64,000 nucleotides of DNA from Candidatus Ribeiella danica (GTDB taxonomy: Bacteria; Chloroflexota; Chloroflexia; Chloroflexales; Roseiflexaceae), in contig JADKFS010000003.1 in NCBI GenBank assembly GCA_016717335.1, forward strand, positions 620,001 to 684,000, given 5' to 3'. A program made the translations under genes and the position numbers. This document shows, piece by piece, positions 61,935 to 64,000 of this stretch. Numbering within the stretch: the stretch's first letter is position 1; each line of letters begins with the position of its first letter. Under the pieces are notes generated by a model that had not been told where the DNA came from, searched no databases, and was given only the letters and a program-made list of their open reading frames with translations.

Positions 61935-63431
61935 GTGGCGCACGCCGACGACAACCTGCGCGACGGGGCGGGCCTGGCGCTCACGCTGGGGGTGCTCGGC
62001 GCCGCCTACGCGCGCACGCTGGCGCCGGGCGTCACCTGGGCCAACGACGGCGCCGACAGCGGCGACCTGGTCACGGCGGCGGCGACGCTCGGCGTGGCCC
62101 ACCCGACCGGCTACCCGACCTACGTGCTGCTGGCGCGCCTGTTCCAGGCGATCCCGCTGGGCGACCTGGCGTTTCGGACCAACCTGCTCTCGGCCGCGGC
62201 GGCGCTCGGCGCGGCGCTGCTGGTGTTCCTGATCGTCCGGCGCCTGCTCGATGGCTCGCGCTGGCGCGCGACGGTCGCCGCGACGGTCGCGGCGATCGCG
62301 CTCGGCCTCTCGCCGGTGTTCTGGTCGCAGGCGGTGATCGCGGAGGTCTACAGCCTGAACGCGCTGTTCGTCGCCGCGATCGTGCTGTTCGCGCTGCAGG
62401 AGCTCGAGCGCCCCGGCGCGTCGGCGGGCCGGGCTGGCGCGGCGAAGGGGCTGCTGGCCGGCCTCGCGCTGGGCAACCACGTCACCGTCGCGCTGCCGGC
62501 GCTGCTGTGGCTCGGCGCGGCGGGGCTGCGCGGCGGGCCGGATGGGCCGCGCGCGCGGCTGGCGCGGCTGCTGTGGCCGCTCGCCGGGATCGGCGCCGGC
62601 CTGCTGGTCTACCTGTACCTGCCGCTGCGCGCGCGCGCCCACCCGCCGGTCAACTGGGGCGATCCGCAGGGCTGGGATGGCCTGTGGTGGGTGGTCTCGG
62701 GCCGGCTGTACCGCGGCCTGGCCTTCGGCGTGCCGGCGGCCTTCGTGGGCGGGCGGGTGGAGGCGTGGGCGTCGCTGCTCGCCCGGCAGTTTGGCCTGGC
62801 GGGCCTGATCGCCGGCTGCGCCGGGCTGGTCTACGGGGCGGCGCGCGCGCGGCCGTTCGTCTGGCTGACGCTCGGCATCGCGGCGGCGACCTCGGCCTTC
62901 GCGATCGGGTACGACACGGCCGACTCGTACGCCTACCTGATCCCGCTCTACCTGATCTTCGCGATCTGGGTCGGCCTGGGGGTCGAGCGGCTGCTGGCCC
63001 TGGCCGGGCGCTGGGGCGCATACGGCCCCGCGGTCGTCGCGGTCGGGCTGGCCGGGCTGCTGGCCTGGCGCGGCGTCGGCGCGCTGCCCGGCGCCGACGC
63101 CAGCCAGGACCGGGATGCGATCGTGTTTGCCGAGCGCGCGCTCGCTGCCGCGCCGCCGGGAGCGATCGTGCTCACGACCGAGGACCGCGACAGCTTCGCG
63201 CTGAGCTACTACCGCTACGCGCTGGGCGCGCGGCCCGACGTCGTGGTGGTGATCGAGCCGCTGCTGCAGTTCGAGTGGTACCGGCGCAACCTGCGCGCCG
63301 TCGCGCCGTCGCTGCGGGTGCCGGAGCAGCCGGGCGCGACCTGGCAGGCGGCGCTGGCCGAGGCGAACGGCGGCGCTGGCCGGGTCTGCCGCAGCGACCC
63401 GGCGGCAGCCGCCCCGCTCACGTGCGATTGA
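61935..63431 (+). CDS. DUF2723-family multi-pass membrane protein
   Basis: The product has 498 residues; GTG 61935 has AAGGGG 4 bp upstream. It opens LALTLGVLGAAYARTLAPGVTWANDGADSGDLVTAAATLGVAHPTGYPTYVLLARLFQAIPLGD, the family signature, with conserved Asp residues and the HPTGYP motif. About eleven hydrophobic helices and a soluble tail follow (IVLTTEDRDSFALSYYRYALGARPDVVVV). DUF2723/TMEM260-like proteins belong to the GT-C-type glycosyltransferase superfamily; a eukaryotic member transfers mannose to protein. A bacterial substrate is not known. Confidence 0.85.
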   Translation: MAHADDNLRDGAGLALTLGVLGAAYARTLAPGVTWANDGADSGDLVTAAATLGVAHPTGYPTYVLLARLFQAIPLGDLAFRTNLLSAAAALGAALLVFLIVRRLLDGSRWRATVAATVAAIALGLSPVFWSQAVIAEVYSLNALFVAAIVLFALQELERPGASAGRAGAAKGLLAGLALGNHVTVALPALLWLGAAGLRGGPDGPRARLARLLWPLAGIGAGLLVYLYLPLRARAHPPVNWGDPQGWDGLWWVVSGRLYRGLAFGVPAAFVGGRVEAWASLLARQFGLAGLIAGCAGLVYGAARARPFVWLTLGIAAATSAFAIGYDTADSYAYLIPLYLIFAIWVGLGVERLLALAGRWGAYGPAVVAVGLAGLLAWRGVGALPGADASQDRDAIVFAERALAAAPPGAIVLTTEDRDSFALSYYRYALGARPDVVVVIEPLLQFEWYRRNLRAVAPSLRVPEQPGATWQAALAEANGGAGRVCRSDPAAAAPLTCD

Positions 63432-63481
63432 TCCCTCTGGGGCGCAGCGCCCCGCAAGAGACGGATCGCCCGCCGTGATTG

Positions 63482-63490
63482 TGGTAGAAT
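63482..63490 (+). promoter_or_regulatory. Putative extended -10 promoter of the last gene
   Basis: TGG plus TAGAAT (63485-63490) lies 78 bp before ATG 63569. A GCGCAGCGCCCC module (63442-63453) sits between it and the previous gene. Confidence 0.4.
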
Positions 63491-63568
63491 GACAGCTGGC
63501 TTCGGCCTGCTAGTTCCGGCCCCCGCTGGATAGACACCGACCAGGCGGCAGGCGAAGGAGTGCGTTTC

Positions 63569-64000
63569 ATGTCATCCTTCACGACGAGCCGCGACCAAGA
63601 GACCTTCACCGTCCACGCTCCCGAGGTCACGCTCGCCTTCTCGCTCGACGACGGTGGCCTGCGCCTGCTGCAGCGAGCCGGCGGGCCGAACGTGCTCGGC
63701 TATGGCGCGCCCATGCCGTCGATCGACATCCAGATCGACGAGCGCGGCTGGCTGGCCGAGCGCACCTTCGTCCGCTACCTGAGCCACACGGTCGACGAGC
63801 GCGATGGCGCGGTCGAGCTGGTGATTGTGATCGGGGTCGGCCCGCTGATGGTGTACGATCGCTACCGCATCACCGGCACGCTGATCGCGCGGCGCGCGAG
63901 CGTCGAGAACGCCGGCGATGACGATCTGCAGCTGCGCGGGCTGCGCCTCTCGCTGCCGTGGGCGCGCGTCGGCGCGCTGGAGAGCTGCCGCTTCGACGCG
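63569..64000 (+). CDS. N-terminal part of a possible GH36-like glycosidase (runs off the window)
   Basis: ATG 63569 follows GGCGAAGGAG, and 144 codons are visible up to the window edge. The sequence is beta-rich: TFTVHAPEVTLAFSLDDGGLRLLQRAGGPNVLGYGAPMPSIDIQIDERGW, then YDRYRITGTLIARRASVENAGDDDLQLRGLRLSLPW. This looks like the N-terminal beta-supersandwich of alpha-galactosidase-type enzymes (GH36), in which VxxDRYxI...VENxG..L.L.. patterns are common. The catalytic barrel is not in the window, so the call is tentative. Confidence 0.5.
   Translation, partial: MSSFTTSRDQETFTVHAPEVTLAFSLDDGGLRLLQRAGGPNVLGYGAPMPSIDIQIDERGWLAERTFVRYLSHTVDERDGAVELVIVIGVGPLMVYDRYRITGTLIARRASVENAGDDDLQLRGLRLSLPWARVGALESCRFDA

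Overview
The window reads as a chromosomal segment of a high-GC bacterium of the phylum Chloroflexota, most likely class Chloroflexia. I infer this from gene content (sortase-type and LPxTG-type surface proteins, DUF4012 and DUF2723 membrane proteins, multi-GAF hybrid kinases) and from the dense short tandem repeats between genes. No marker gene fixes the genus. I recognise no rRNA, tRNA, transposase, integrase or CRISPR array.

Layout. 0-15.3 kb is housekeeping and signalling: a partial CCA-adding enzyme (-), a cyclic-nucleotide-binding protein, a lipoprotein with a sortase domain (-), a GNAT acetyltransferase, an alpha/beta hydrolase, a DEAD-box helicase (-), an SDR protein that lacks the catalytic Tyr, an ArnT-like membrane glycosyltransferase (-), and a large hybrid histidine kinase (-) divergent from a NarL-type response regulator. 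15.7-49.8 kb is a cell-surface polysaccharide locus. It opens with a terminator-like leader hairpin and a NusG/RfaH-type paralogue, followed by a DUF4012 protein and a Wzz/BY-kinase. A Wzm/Wzt exporter split by a four-helix-bundle gene comes next, then a run of glycosyltransferases (one a GT4-deacetylase-methyltransferase fusion), an O-antigen ligase/polymerase, a DUF218 protein, a DegT aminotransferase and a phosphoglycosyltransferase-dehydratase fusion. About 24.4-36.1 kb has visibly lower GC and different codon use, as expected for an exchangeable serotype-like core.

50.3-59.0 kb is a lasso-peptide biosynthetic cluster: RRE protein (B1), leader peptidase (B2), cyclase (C), a 41-codon precursor (A) in an otherwise unassigned gap, an HPr-kinase-like enzyme, a PRMT-like methyltransferase with a possible RRE-like N-terminus, an ABC exporter (D) and an NTP_transf_5 nucleotidyltransferase. 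The predicted core is SMGGSGLDGGTMVGQMRP, with Ser1 and Asp8 positioned for an 8-residue macrolactam. This is the strongest candidate for a new system. 59.3-64 kb holds two paralogous secreted proteins (one ending in an LPHTG sorting signal that the 2.2 kb sortase could act on), a DUF2723 membrane protein and the start of a possible glycosidase.

The intergenic DNA is unusual. A dispersed composite element (a core with a conserved AGGCATGCGCCAC-like motif plus GC-palindrome modules) occurs at least seven times, always in the same orientation and six times just upstream of a gene start. Several octamer minisatellite families fill most other gaps, and some reach into coding sequence. Four genes contain frameshifts, several at or beside G runs, so either the assembly has indel errors or these loci are switching or decaying.
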